Shown: piece by piece, positions 32,038 to 40,824 of the stretch | Numbering within the stretch: the stretch's first letter is position 1 | How the letters are laid out: every line of letters starts with the position of its first letter | Origin: a virus | Reading direction: 5' to 3' (one strand) | Length of the DNA stretch: 54,114 nucleotides | IMG/VR virus record: IMGVR_UViG_3300025012_000112 | Span: 1-54,114 of that record | Made by a program: the position numbers and the translations under genes | The notes under the pieces: model-generated | What the model was told of the DNA's origin: nothing | What the model saw: only the letters and a program-made list of their open reading frames with translations | Database searches by the model: none

Positions 32038-33213
32038 TTACACCTGGTGCGTGAAGGTGACGGTCGGGTCGTAGCTCGGCTGAGCCGCTATGTTGCGGGC
32101 GCAGATGACGGCGCGTCCCTTGTTCAGGATGCCCCATCCCTTGCGGGCTTTGACCTTGATGTTGCGGATGTCGGCTTCGGGTTCTTTCCACTCGTCCGAG
32201 GACATTTCCTCTTTGACGAGCTCGACGCCGACTTCGTTGCGGTCCACGACATACAGGTCTCCAACTTTCTTCTGTTTGTCGAAGAACACGCGCGGTGTGA
32301 GAATGGGATCGATTGCGAACGGCAGGGCCGCTCCGATCGCACCCTCGCCCAGCGGAACGCCTTTCGGGTCCCACCGTTTCGAGACGTTGCCCAGGCCACC
32401 GAAGTAGATGGTCTTCGCGTACGAAGGCCAGTACAGCGGGTGCATGAGCACGTTTGTGGGCGTGAACTCATGGGCCATAAGTGTGGCGATCATCTCGATC
32501 CAGTCGAGAGTCGAAAGAGTGTCGTTGAGGGCAAGCGAGGTGGCGCCGGGAGCGGAGCCGGGGGCCAGGGTGGGATTGAACCCGTAGCCTGTCGGGTGCT
32601 CCATGGAACCCTCCACGGACTCGCCGTCGAAACGCACGTGCGCGTGCATGTGGAAGTTGTTCGCCCTTTTGGTCTCTTCCCAGCGGGCCATGGCTCGGCC
32701 GGCGCCGCGGGTCAGAAGCCCGATGACGTCCCACAGTGAGTCGCTGATGGCTTCGTCGGTGGCGCCGAACGCCATGCCGAACTTGCCGACTTTGATCTCC
32801 AGGCTCTTGTGGAGCCCGAAGTCCACGACCGCTTTGGGGTACGGCTGACCTTCGGCGATGTCGCCGGCGGTCATGGCGCTGACGGACGGGAACTCTATTG
32901 AGTTTCCGGCGTTCAGGCGCACAATGCTGAAGAACTGTTTGAAGATGAGCAGTGGCTCGGCGGCTTCGCGAAGTGTTCCGTAGATCACCCGCGGAAGCAG
33001 GACCGACGCATCGTCGCTCGTGAGGAACTCGCTGAGGGAGATGCGTTCGGATTCCTTGGTGCCGAGATTGAATTCGGACAGGGCATCGAGCAGCCGGTTG
33101 TCGTAGTTGACCTCAATGTTCTTCGCCTCGAGGCCGAGAACGAGCTGACCTACTTGCGAGATGCTTTTGCATTCCTTGAGCGACTCGGTCGCGCTGAAAA
33201 TCTTGGTAAGCAT
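32038..33213 (-). CDS. Major capsid protein (HK97 fold)
   Basis: A 391-residue protein. After a helical N-terminal arm (residues 1-75), it has the E-loop-like strand layout of HK97-type capsids. A SIEFPSVSAMTAGDIAEGQP segment is followed by ALHKSLEIKV-type strands, a TDEAISDSLWDVIG helix (A-domain or spine region) and a C-terminal P-loop-like DWIEMIATLMAHEF, with YVVDRNEVGVEL strands at the end. The neighbours fit: protease, accessory protein and portal upstream. A ribosome site (GAGGAGGGAAC) precedes the ATG. The start is not a cleavage product, and the mature form may begin further in, since a protease-processed delta-domain is common. Confidence 0.82.
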   Translation of the reverse strand: MLTKIFSATESLKECKSISQVGQLVLGLEAKNIEVNYDNRLLDALSEFNLGTKESERISLSEFLTSDDASVLLPRVIYGTLREAAEPLLIFKQFFSIVRLNAGNSIEFPSVSAMTAGDIAEGQPYPKAVVDFGLHKSLEIKVGKFGMAFGATDEAISDSLWDVIGLLTRGAGRAMARWEETKRANNFHMHAHVRFDGESVEGSMEHPTGYGFNPTLAPGSAPGATSLALNDTLSTLDWIEMIATLMAHEFTPTNVLMHPLYWPSYAKTIYFGGLGNVSKRWDPKGVPLGEGAIGAALPFAIDPILTPRVFFDKQKKVGDLYVVDRNEVGVELVKEEMSSDEWKEPEADIRNIKVKARKGWGILNKGRAVICARNIAAQPSYDPTVTFTHQV

Positions 33214-33225
33214 GTTCCCTCCTCT

Positions 33226-34623
33226 TTATCTCACCATCATGGCGAACCGGGCGACCCCGATGCACCTGCTGATGTCGATGTTGACTGGGACTCCGGCGAC
33301 CTGGCCCTGTGCGCGGAAGAAGCAATCCACGGAAGTGCCCGGAGTACTGGGTGTTAAGCCAGTGACGGTAATGGTAATGGTACCGACCCCATCGTCCACG
33401 CATGACGCGATTGCCGAGCCGATATTCCAGCAGGCTTCCGCTTGGATCCATGTGGTGAACGAGTCCGCCGTGGAAGGAACCAGGGGGTCCCCCACGGGCT
33501 CGACGAGTAAATCGCCCTCGTCGACAAACGCGCCGGTGCCCGCCAGGTTCAGTGCCTGTCCGATACCGGCAAAGCGGTAGTAGTAGAGCTTGAACACGAG
33601 TGTCGTTGCCGTGCCAGTCGTACTGCTGATCTTGTCATGCTGCCAGCTCTGCCAGTTGGCCCCGTCCGTGAGGTTGGGGATGCCCATGGCGTCGCGGAAC
33701 AGCGGGTCCTGCAGGCGCGGGTCGTACGGGTACATGCCTTCGCCGGCCGCATTCGGTCCGTACGAGAAGCCGGTTGGGGAGCTTGGGTCTCTCCAGTAGC
33801 GGCGTTTGTTGCCCTCGTAATCGGCGTAGCCGTCGTCGGCGGGATCGCCCGTCCACATGCCCTTGCCAAACTCGAACTCGAAGGGGTTGTCGAACTGAAC
33901 CCAGTTCAACAGGCCTTCGAATGTCGGGCCGTCATCGAATTCGTACACCTGGCAAAATGCGCGGTCGGCCGCCTGTGTGGCCGCGGTGATCTTGGCTCCC
34001 GCGGTGTTCTGCTTGTTGGTCAGCCAGCCCACGGACAGCACGCCTTCCTTGGTGCTGCCGCACACGCGCATCAGGTCTCCCGGCTTGATCTCGCCGTTGT
34101 AGGCGATGATCGCGCCCCAGCGGTGGTTGGCCGCTACGGCATCCGCATAGGATGCGAACACGGGGAGCTCGAAGTAACCGCGGGTGGCGATGCCAGGTCG
34201 ATTGGCTGCCAGCCGGTCGGCTACCGGACGGAACAGGTTGAGGTAGGACATTCCGTTGAGGTACTGCGTCTGCGCGTAGTTACCACCGCGGACGTCCCAG
34301 TCCGCGTAGTCGAGCAGGCCGTTGTTGTTGAAAGACACGATGTGCCCTTTGGGGAGCACAACGAGTCCCTGGGACGCCGTGTTCTGGTCATGCGTCCATT
34401 TGTAACTCAGTGCCTTACTGACCGACAAACTGGTGTGGATGTCGGCCGAAGGCGCCGGGTCTACCTCCAGCCCATACATTGGCACCACGTCAACCTTCGG
34501 GCCGCGGATAAGCCGGTTGTTGGTTCGTCCGCGTCCGGTCGCGCTCCGGTCAATGTACGGCTGTGGCATAAGTCCGCCGCTTCCGTAAACGTTAGGGCGG
34601 GCTTGTGTTCTTGCTGTTGCCAT
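33226..34623 (-). CDS. Capsid accessory/decoration protein
   Basis: A 465-residue protein located between the protease and the capsid genes with its own ribosome site (AAGGAGGGCTGAATC). The N-terminus is basic and Gly-rich (residues 1-45). The middle has strands such as LPKGHIVSFNNNGLLDYADW and GEIKPGDLMRVCGS, which resemble the 'KG.iv......G.....' strands of head decoration domains. The C-terminus is a Thr/Val-rich beta segment. Its size exceeds typical decoration proteins, so it may cap capsid vertices or be a head fibre base. Confidence 0.5.
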   Translation of the reverse strand: MATARTQARPNVYGSGGLMPQPYIDRSATGRGRTNNRLIRGPKVDVVPMYGLEVDPAPSADIHTSLSVSKALSYKWTHDQNTASQGLVVLPKGHIVSFNNNGLLDYADWDVRGGNYAQTQYLNGMSYLNLFRPVADRLAANRPGIATRGYFELPVFASYADAVAANHRWGAIIAYNGEIKPGDLMRVCGSTKEGVLSVGWLTNKQNTAGAKITAATQAADRAFCQVYEFDDGPTFEGLLNWVQFDNPFEFEFGKGMWTGDPADDGYADYEGNKRRYWRDPSSPTGFSYGPNAAGEGMYPYDPRLQDPLFRDAMGIPNLTDGANWQSWQHDKISSTTGTATTLVFKLYYYRFAGIGQALNLAGTGAFVDEGDLLVEPVGDPLVPSTADSFTTWIQAEACWNIGSAIASCVDDGVGTITITVTGLTPSTPGTSVDCFFRAQGQVAGVPVNIDISRCIGVARFAMMVR

Positions 34624-34651
34624 GATTCAGCCCTCCTTAAAGGCTTGATAT

Positions 34652-36949
34652 TTACCTCTTCTGAGCCTTTGCCTCTTTGGTCGCGCCGGTGGCTTGAACC
34701 GCTTGTTCAAAGCGGGAAACCTTTGGCGTGTCTTTGGGAGGTGCGTCCTGGGTTGTGCTTTCGACCGAAGCACCCACCGGGGCGGTTCCAGACTCAGTAG
34801 CGGGGCGCGCGGCCGGCAACGTGGTTGCCGTGGCGCTGGTTTCCTGGGTTACATCATCGAGCATGTCGCGGAGCGTCTCGACGGACATCTTCGCATAATG
34901 CTCGCGCAGTTGCTCCTCGGTCCTCTTGGTGCCCGTGGCAATCTTCGCCATTACCAGACGGTCCAAAAGTTCCTTGTGGGTGTTGGCGCCAAGCTCGGCG
35001 TTTTGCTCCTGCAGGTGTGCGATCTCCTGCTTCTGCGACTCGGAAGTCGCTTTGAGCGCATCCAGTTCGGCGTGCAACTGCTTGTTCTGCTCGCGCAAAA
35101 CGCTGGCCTGGTCTTCGAGCCGTGCGATTTGTTCCTTCGCATCCTCGGTGAGGGCCTCGGCATGAGTCTTGCAATTTGGGCACGGTGTCGTTGTGTCCGT
35201 TTCGGTCGACTCTCCTGTTTTGAACCCCTCGACCGCGGACGGAACCGCAGTCTCGATCATGTTGGCCAGGGTGACTGGATCATCCCACTCCAGCCATTCT
35301 GGTTTCGTGATGGCCGATTCCGTGGCAAACTCACCGGATTCGTCCAGCTGTTGCTCCAGTTCGTCGATCTTATTCGCTATCTGGGCTCGCTGAGCTTCCG
35401 ACATCTTCTCCCGCACGTTGGGCCATGAGAGCTCGGCTCTCGCAACCTGGACGGCGAAATAGTTGATGACGGGGAATGAGCGGTTGGGACCGCAGAATAC
35501 GTTCTCGGGAAGACTCTTGAGGAACTCTTCCTGTTTCTGCATCTCCTCGCGCTCCGCCTCGCGCACTCCTTCAGAGTCCGCTTCGGCCCACGCGGTGGCG
35601 AGCATCGCGTCGATTTCCGCCTCTGTTTTTGGGGCGAGAATGTCGTACGCATCCTTGAGACTGTTGGATGCACAGTACTGCTCGATCCATGCATTCGCCT
35701 CGTCACCGGTAAGAAGAACCATCTCTTTCTTATCGGCTCCTCCGGCTTTGATGCCGAACTTTGAGGCTCGGCTCCGGAGGCATCCAAGGACTTTTGCTCG
35801 TGTGGCGGCCGGCATTCTTGCCCCGAATTGCGACAGTCTTGCCAGGCCATTCCGCACGTGAGCGGCGTCGTGGGCCGGATAGGAACGTCCCGGTCCACAG
35901 AAGGCGCTGTCAGGAAGCTTGTTGCGAGCTGCGGATGATAACTTGGCTTCAATAAGTTCGCCGGCTGGAATGACGAGCTTAACCATTGCAGCTCCCTCCT
36001 TCGTTGTTGTGGTTGCTGACGCGGATCCCGCGGTCGTCTGGTACTCCTTGGGCATCCAGTAATGGATGCGCGGGGTGTCCAGTTTGACGATGTAAAAGGC
36101 TTCCTGCGGCTCGGTAAGGCATTTCCCCTTACCGTCGCAGACGTGCCCGTCGCCCTGACAGTTATAGCATGTGCGTTTCCCCACGCTTTCGCTGCTCATG
36201 ACGATGTCGCCGTGTGACTGAAGATAGGCCTCGAATGCTTCCTTCGTATTCACGCGCGTCACACCGGACGTTGATTTGGCCGGCTGGTTCACGAACGAAT
36301 ACTCCTGGAACCATAAGTTGCCCAGAATCCATTCAGCCATTTCGCCTTTGGGATCCTGCGATCCGTTCTTGTACCTGCGCCCCTTCCAGTGGTCGCATGG
36401 TTCCTGCGCGGCCACAATATCATGGCCGCAGATGGAACACACCGCGGAGTCACTCTGGGTGCCGATACTGCCCGTCATGTATTCCCGGCGGAACACCTTT
36501 CCGATACCTTCCGGTTGGGTGATTTCAGGGTAGATATAAATCCCACCCTTGCCGTTGCGACGAACATACTTGGCATCCTCGGGGGTCATTACTCTGCCCA
36601 GCGGGTCGACATCCAAATCATGGTTGACGAGGATCGGCTTGGGGAATGGGTAGAACCAGGACTGGACACCGCTTGGGTTGCCTTCGGGGTCTGGGGAACC
36701 GCCGATGAGCTTCCTTCCCTGGTACCGGTTATGGTTCTTCGTGGAGCCTTCCTCAATCGCCCATATCTCCGGACGAATGGATCCGTCCTGCAGGGCCTGG
36801 CTTAACTCGGAGGACTCGGTCGCCAGCATGTCGGCAATACCTTCTCCGAAGTTGACCCGGGAGTACTGTCCTCGTACTGGGGATACGAAGGACAGCTGGC
36901 TGGGGACCTGCTCCCAGGACTCAAGAATACCGATCATGAATTTTGACAT
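34652..36949 (-). CDS. Prohead protease with zinc motif, FCGP repeats and scaffold-like coiled coil
   Basis: A 765-residue protein. The ATG at 36949 is chosen because GGAGG lies six bases upstream, and an upstream ATG at 36994 lies in the previous gene's end. Residues 60-165 carry a Ser-His protease layout with NHNRYQGRK, a LVNHDLDVDPLGRV segment (His110) and a MTGSIG segment (Ser161). A CSIC...CDH zinc motif follows at 171-187, and a CYNC/CDGKGKC motif at 261-277. Two FCGPxRSxP repeats begin near 350 and 485. A heptad-rich coiled coil (about residues 605-655) and a disordered C-terminal tail complete it. The N-terminal part likely cleaves the scaffold and delta domain, and the C-terminal half looks like an internal scaffold. 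Fusion of these roles is common in large phages. Confidence 0.68.
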   Translation of the reverse strand: MSKFMIGILESWEQVPSQLSFVSPVRGQYSRVNFGEGIADMLATESSELSQALQDGSIRPEIWAIEEGSTKNHNRYQGRKLIGGSPDPEGNPSGVQSWFYPFPKPILVNHDLDVDPLGRVMTPEDAKYVRRNGKGGIYIYPEITQPEGIGKVFRREYMTGSIGTQSDSAVCSICGHDIVAAQEPCDHWKGRRYKNGSQDPKGEMAEWILGNLWFQEYSFVNQPAKSTSGVTRVNTKEAFEAYLQSHGDIVMSSESVGKRTCYNCQGDGHVCDGKGKCLTEPQEAFYIVKLDTPRIHYWMPKEYQTTAGSASATTTTKEGAAMVKLVIPAGELIEAKLSSAARNKLPDSAFCGPGRSYPAHDAAHVRNGLARLSQFGARMPAATRAKVLGCLRSRASKFGIKAGGADKKEMVLLTGDEANAWIEQYCASNSLKDAYDILAPKTEAEIDAMLATAWAEADSEGVREAEREEMQKQEEFLKSLPENVFCGPNRSFPVINYFAVQVARAELSWPNVREKMSEAQRAQIANKIDELEQQLDESGEFATESAITKPEWLEWDDPVTLANMIETAVPSAVEGFKTGESTETDTTTPCPNCKTHAEALTEDAKEQIARLEDQASVLREQNKQLHAELDALKATSESQKQEIAHLQEQNAELGANTHKELLDRLVMAKIATGTKRTEEQLREHYAKMSVETLRDMLDDVTQETSATATTLPAARPATESGTAPVGASVESTTQDAPPKDTPKVSRFEQAVQATGATKEAKAQKR

Positions 36950-36963
36950 AGAGCCTCCTTGTC

Positions 36964-39354
36964 TTACCTTTCCACCTTGACCTCGCACTCGCAATTATAG
37001 TGGAACGGGGGTAATGTGTATAGAGAGAACCCATCTAATGCGATGCGGTCCTTGTGGCCACACTTCACGCACCGGGAGAAGTGCTGGATGACAAGAGCCT
37101 GTTCTCCCACGGCATACGCGGCGTATCCGTAACCGAAGTTCCTTGCGTGATAATATTCGGTTTTGGCCTTGGCTTCAACCAGGTACGTGAGGGATTCGAA
37201 AACGCCCTGTGTAAGCTCAACGGCCTCTTCCCGATGCGTCGCTTTCGATACTGACGCGACAATCCTCTGGTAAATCAGTTTCGTATATTGCTGCCAGTCG
37301 GTTGCATAGTGATCCAGGAGTTCCGACACTCGGGATTCCGCGTTGTCTGGATCGATACCGTTGAGTTTCGTGTCGTCTATGCACTGCCTCATTCCGGTTT
37401 CGAACTGGCCGCGGAGGTGGCCCTCCATGACCCCTCTGATTGCATCTTCAAAAGCGCCGAAGATTATGGAGGCCTCCCCAAGATTAAAGTGGTCGGCGTC
37501 CTTGGAATAGCGCGACTGTACCATTCCAACGATACCGGTCCGCATGTGGTTGAACTCGCGCTGAATGGCCACGTTGAATTCTTCGTAGCCATTCTTCGAT
37601 ATTCGTTCGTTGTATGCCACGTCCAGCATGGCCGCCATCAGAGACTGGACCTCATCATAAGACCCGCCCATCCCCCGGATATGCTGTACCAGGATTTTGA
37701 AGAAGGACCTTATATCGGTCATGCCGCCCAGTTCCACCGAGCCCTCAGACCCTTTGGTTTTTTTGGTTGTAGTGCCGTGCTGATTGCTTGGTTTGTTGGG
37801 ATTGGCCGGCGCCTTGGCCTTGCCGCCGCCCGCTGGTTTTGCAGCCCCGGCGGGCTTGTTCGGGTCCGGTGGATTCGCTTGTGCCGTTGATGGCGCCCCG
37901 GCATTCTTGAGCGCATTTTTGGCATCCTGGGTGTAGGGCTCATCAATTGCTTGAATGATAGCCAGCGGTACCTTAATCAGGTTCAAATAACTGTCATCAT
38001 TATCCTCTTCCGTCCACTCGTCGTACCCCATGCGCTCACGAGCTTCCGCCCGCGTCGTGAGGAAGTTGGTGAATTTCTGTATCTCCTGGTTGTAAATAAC
38101 GGTCTTGGTGTCCACGTCCGGGTCGGTAAACTCGATCCATGCGGTCGCTTCCTCGTCATAGACATCGAACCCTGCTTCGAGAAGAAGCTCGTTGATAATC
38201 AGCTCGTTGAAGAACGCCGCAAAGTCCTTGTGGTACCCCCGGACGCGATCCATGAACTCGCTGACCATGGACGTGGCGGTTGACCTGTTCGCAGTATCAC
38301 CTCGCCCCATCTGGGTCTGCGAAGTACCCAATCCAGTAAACACCCGGTTCTCGAAGTACTGCAGATACTCAATGGCATCGACGCCCGAGGCCGCGCCATG
38401 CACTGTGATCTTCTGGTCTCCCGGGATGACGTAGATGCCGGATACCGGCCCGGCCTCCACCTGCTGCACCGTCTCCTCGATGTCCGGCCCCTGGCCTGGG
38501 TTTGCTTCCGTGCCGACTTGCCACGTGACCACGGGGTCCGCAAACAAGTGGACCATCTCGACAACGTACCCCTCGATCTCTCGGAGGGTCTTGACGTCGG
38601 GGATGGTTGGCAACACGAATGGGGTTCCGAAGACTTCGCCCTCTTCACGGTCTTTGTAAAAGTGTACCATGTTGCGGGGCTGGATCAGGACCTTATTGGG
38701 CTCTCCACCTTTTGAGGTTTGCAGATTACCGGGACCGACTGTCTGCAACTGTGGCATGAATTCGTTTACTGTTTGCAACCACATCAATATTTCATTGCCC
38801 ACGCGCTTGCGCGCCACACTGACCGTGGGCGCGGCAATCTTGAAGTATGCGGAGATTGGCTGCTTATCCGTGATTCCACGGAGAGTCATCCCCGGGAGGG
38901 ACTCCCCGTCGTCCAGCCGGCCCTTAATAAGGAATACGTTATGGTATTTGATAAAGTCCGCGGCGCATTCGCCAAAGAAGATACTCAGCGGCTTCCCGGT
39001 CATCGTGGCCATGTATGCCAGCCGGCGCCGCAAGTACTTCACGGCTTTTGGGTTGCCCTTAATAACGTATCCTTCCTTCGTGAATACGTCGCAATGCCTG
39101 TTAATGCTGCGACGGACAAAGGAGTCCACTTCACATGCTATTCGTACTTCGTTGAGGTCAAATAGGGGAGCTTCATATATCCGGCCGCCATTAAACGATC
39201 CTCCCTGGCCGGGTGAATAGGAAAGGCCCGACTTCTTTATGCGCCGGGGCTTGCCCTTTACATTGTTGCTCATCAGGTCCGGGGCGCGTGGGGCTTCCGT
39301 TCTCGACGGATTGATAAAAGCCCGCATTCTCCGGCTGAGCGTCGTCTTTTCCAT
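36964..39354 (-). CDS. Portal protein with C-terminal MuF-like domain
   Basis: A 796-residue protein. Residues 60-480 have the portal layout: a basic wing segment with AFINPSR, then RSINRHCDVFTKEGYVIKG, a FFGECAADFIKYHNVFLIKG region and a central MVHFYKDREEGEVFGTP segment. After a Pro/Lys/Ala-rich linker (residues 495-555), a helical C-terminal domain ends with HFSRCVKCGHKDRIAL and PPFHYNCECEVKVER. The C/CxC arrangement and the closing HxxCxCxV motif are typical of the MuF head morphogenesis domain. The fusion suggests that the phage ejects or stabilises its DNA portal with this domain. Context with terminase and protease supports it. Confidence 0.8.
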   Translation of the reverse strand: MEKTTLSRRMRAFINPSRTEAPRAPDLMSNNVKGKPRRIKKSGLSYSPGQGGSFNGGRIYEAPLFDLNEVRIACEVDSFVRRSINRHCDVFTKEGYVIKGNPKAVKYLRRRLAYMATMTGKPLSIFFGECAADFIKYHNVFLIKGRLDDGESLPGMTLRGITDKQPISAYFKIAAPTVSVARKRVGNEILMWLQTVNEFMPQLQTVGPGNLQTSKGGEPNKVLIQPRNMVHFYKDREEGEVFGTPFVLPTIPDVKTLREIEGYVVEMVHLFADPVVTWQVGTEANPGQGPDIEETVQQVEAGPVSGIYVIPGDQKITVHGAASGVDAIEYLQYFENRVFTGLGTSQTQMGRGDTANRSTATSMVSEFMDRVRGYHKDFAAFFNELIINELLLEAGFDVYDEEATAWIEFTDPDVDTKTVIYNQEIQKFTNFLTTRAEARERMGYDEWTEEDNDDSYLNLIKVPLAIIQAIDEPYTQDAKNALKNAGAPSTAQANPPDPNKPAGAAKPAGGGKAKAPANPNKPSNQHGTTTKKTKGSEGSVELGGMTDIRSFFKILVQHIRGMGGSYDEVQSLMAAMLDVAYNERISKNGYEEFNVAIQREFNHMRTGIVGMVQSRYSKDADHFNLGEASIIFGAFEDAIRGVMEGHLRGQFETGMRQCIDDTKLNGIDPDNAESRVSELLDHYATDWQQYTKLIYQRIVASVSKATHREEAVELTQGVFESLTYLVEAKAKTEYYHARNFGYGYAAYAVGEQALVIQHFSRCVKCGHKDRIALDGFSLYTLPPFHYNCECEVKVER

Positions 39355-40824
39355 CTATATCCTTCCGCCGTTGTCTGATGCGCGCTGTGCCGCGGACTGA
39401 AGCACATTCATCAATTGAGACCCGATCCGGTCGAACAACTCCCTCCGGGTGGTGGGATCCAGCAGGGATTCTATATCCACGATCCCTGACGTGAGGGACC
39501 CTTCCGCTTTGTCGGTCAGACTCTCCAGGTGTTTCGCTGCTATGAATTCGTGGATTTTGATCCGCAGCTTTTGTGCGTCGCCGCCCCATTTCTTGAAGAC
39601 CTGTGTGTGTAGGTCTCGCATGAACTGTTTCGTGAGATCGAACTGCATCTGCTTCCTTGCAAAGGCCAGACCCACCCTGGACAGGTTGATGTCGTATGCC
39701 GATAGATGGTAGTAGTCCCGCACCCGCTGGTTCAAATCCGGAGAGGATGCGGACATTCCCTCGAGCAACACTTGAAACATCGGATTGCGGCGGACCATGA
39801 AGTCATCCATTTTCTTGACGATGTCATCTCCATCGTAATCGTACTTGGTCAGCAAATGCTGTATCTTTTGCACCAGCCTGTTGGAATAGCGGGCCGCGAT
39901 TTTGTCCCCGAACATTTTCTCCGCGGCCTGGGGCACGATGCTTCTGGAAAGTGCTGTCACCAAACCTTCCTGAATAACGGCCTCCCTCCGGGAGCTCTCC
40001 GTAAACGCGGCATCGACACTTGCGAAAGCGTCGTCGCGCGCGCTCGGCGGCAGCGTTACAAAACTGGCGGAGAAGTCGAAGGCCTCTTCCTGCGTGGTAA
40101 ACGAAAACACGCTACTTGACTGGGCAATGTCACTGGTCGTTTGAAGGTTTTCCGTTTCGTCCTTGACGATGTCCTTCAAAACGTATTCAGCGGAACCCTC
40201 TATTTTGTCTCGGAACTCCCGCTCGAACTGAAGCTGGGAGACATAATAGTCGGCCTGCTGAATCAGCGACATGTCCGCGCCAGAGTCCATTAACTCCACA
40301 ACGCGACGCTGCATCTTATCCTGTTGTGCTTCCAGGCTGGGGACTTGACTCTGTGTCTTGGAACGGAGCTTCCCGGTTGCAAGAACTTCCAGATCGTGTT
40401 GCAACCGATTCCGTTCTGCAAGGGCTTCCAAACCGCCCGTGGCTCGATACTCGTTCTCTGCTGCCGTGATTCTCTGGGAGAGCACCAGCAGCTTGTTCTC
40501 TAGGTTCTCGTATGCCGGGACCGCAATGTTCGTGAATTGGGCTTCGTCTGGCGGGATTACCGGGATAGTACCCCCCGCTATCCCCACAAACACGGGCGCC
40601 CAGTTTCGTGCGGTCGTGGTTCCAAAGTAGGCGAGATACCGGTCTAACAGGCCCCGGGACCTCTTCTCAACATGATTGTACACCGTGATTTGCGCATTTG
40701 CAAGCCCTATTACACTAATATCTATATCGCGCTGGATTTCCGCATTGGTCCGCGTGGTACTGGACGCGGGAAAGGAGCGGTTGCGCAACCCCACGGGGCG
40801 CATGCCGGTGTCTATCGTGAACAT
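39355..40824 (-). CDS. Coiled-coil head-assembly protein, unknown family
   Basis: A 489-residue protein. The ATG at 40824 is chosen because it overlaps the terminase stop (TGATG) and follows AGGAGCCGTTG, while an ATG 33 bases upstream lacks a ribosome site. It is mainly helical with several heptad-like segments (about residues 120-175 and 290-380). It contains a short Gly/Ile-rich segment (GIAGGTIPVIPP) near residue 85. It is encoded between the terminase and portal and has no metal or catalytic motif. It could be an internal head or ejected protein, or a connector chaperone. No family was recognised. Confidence 0.45.
   Translation of the reverse strand: MFTIDTGMRPVGLRNRSFPASSTTRTNAEIQRDIDISVIGLANAQITVYNHVEKRSRGLLDRYLAYFGTTTARNWAPVFVGIAGGTIPVIPPDEAQFTNIAVPAYENLENKLLVLSQRITAAENEYRATGGLEALAERNRLQHDLEVLATGKLRSKTQSQVPSLEAQQDKMQRRVVELMDSGADMSLIQQADYYVSQLQFEREFRDKIEGSAEYVLKDIVKDETENLQTTSDIAQSSSVFSFTTQEEAFDFSASFVTLPPSARDDAFASVDAAFTESSRREAVIQEGLVTALSRSIVPQAAEKMFGDKIAARYSNRLVQKIQHLLTKYDYDGDDIVKKMDDFMVRRNPMFQVLLEGMSASSPDLNQRVRDYYHLSAYDINLSRVGLAFARKQMQFDLTKQFMRDLHTQVFKKWGGDAQKLRIKIHEFIAAKHLESLTDKAEGSLTSGIVDIESLLDPTTRRELFDRIGSQLMNVLQSAAQRASDNGGRI

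Noticed and set aside
33637-34800. Rightward open frame of 387 codons
   Set aside because: Antisense to the capsid accessory gene and the end of the protease. It has no plausible start site and no domain-like composition.
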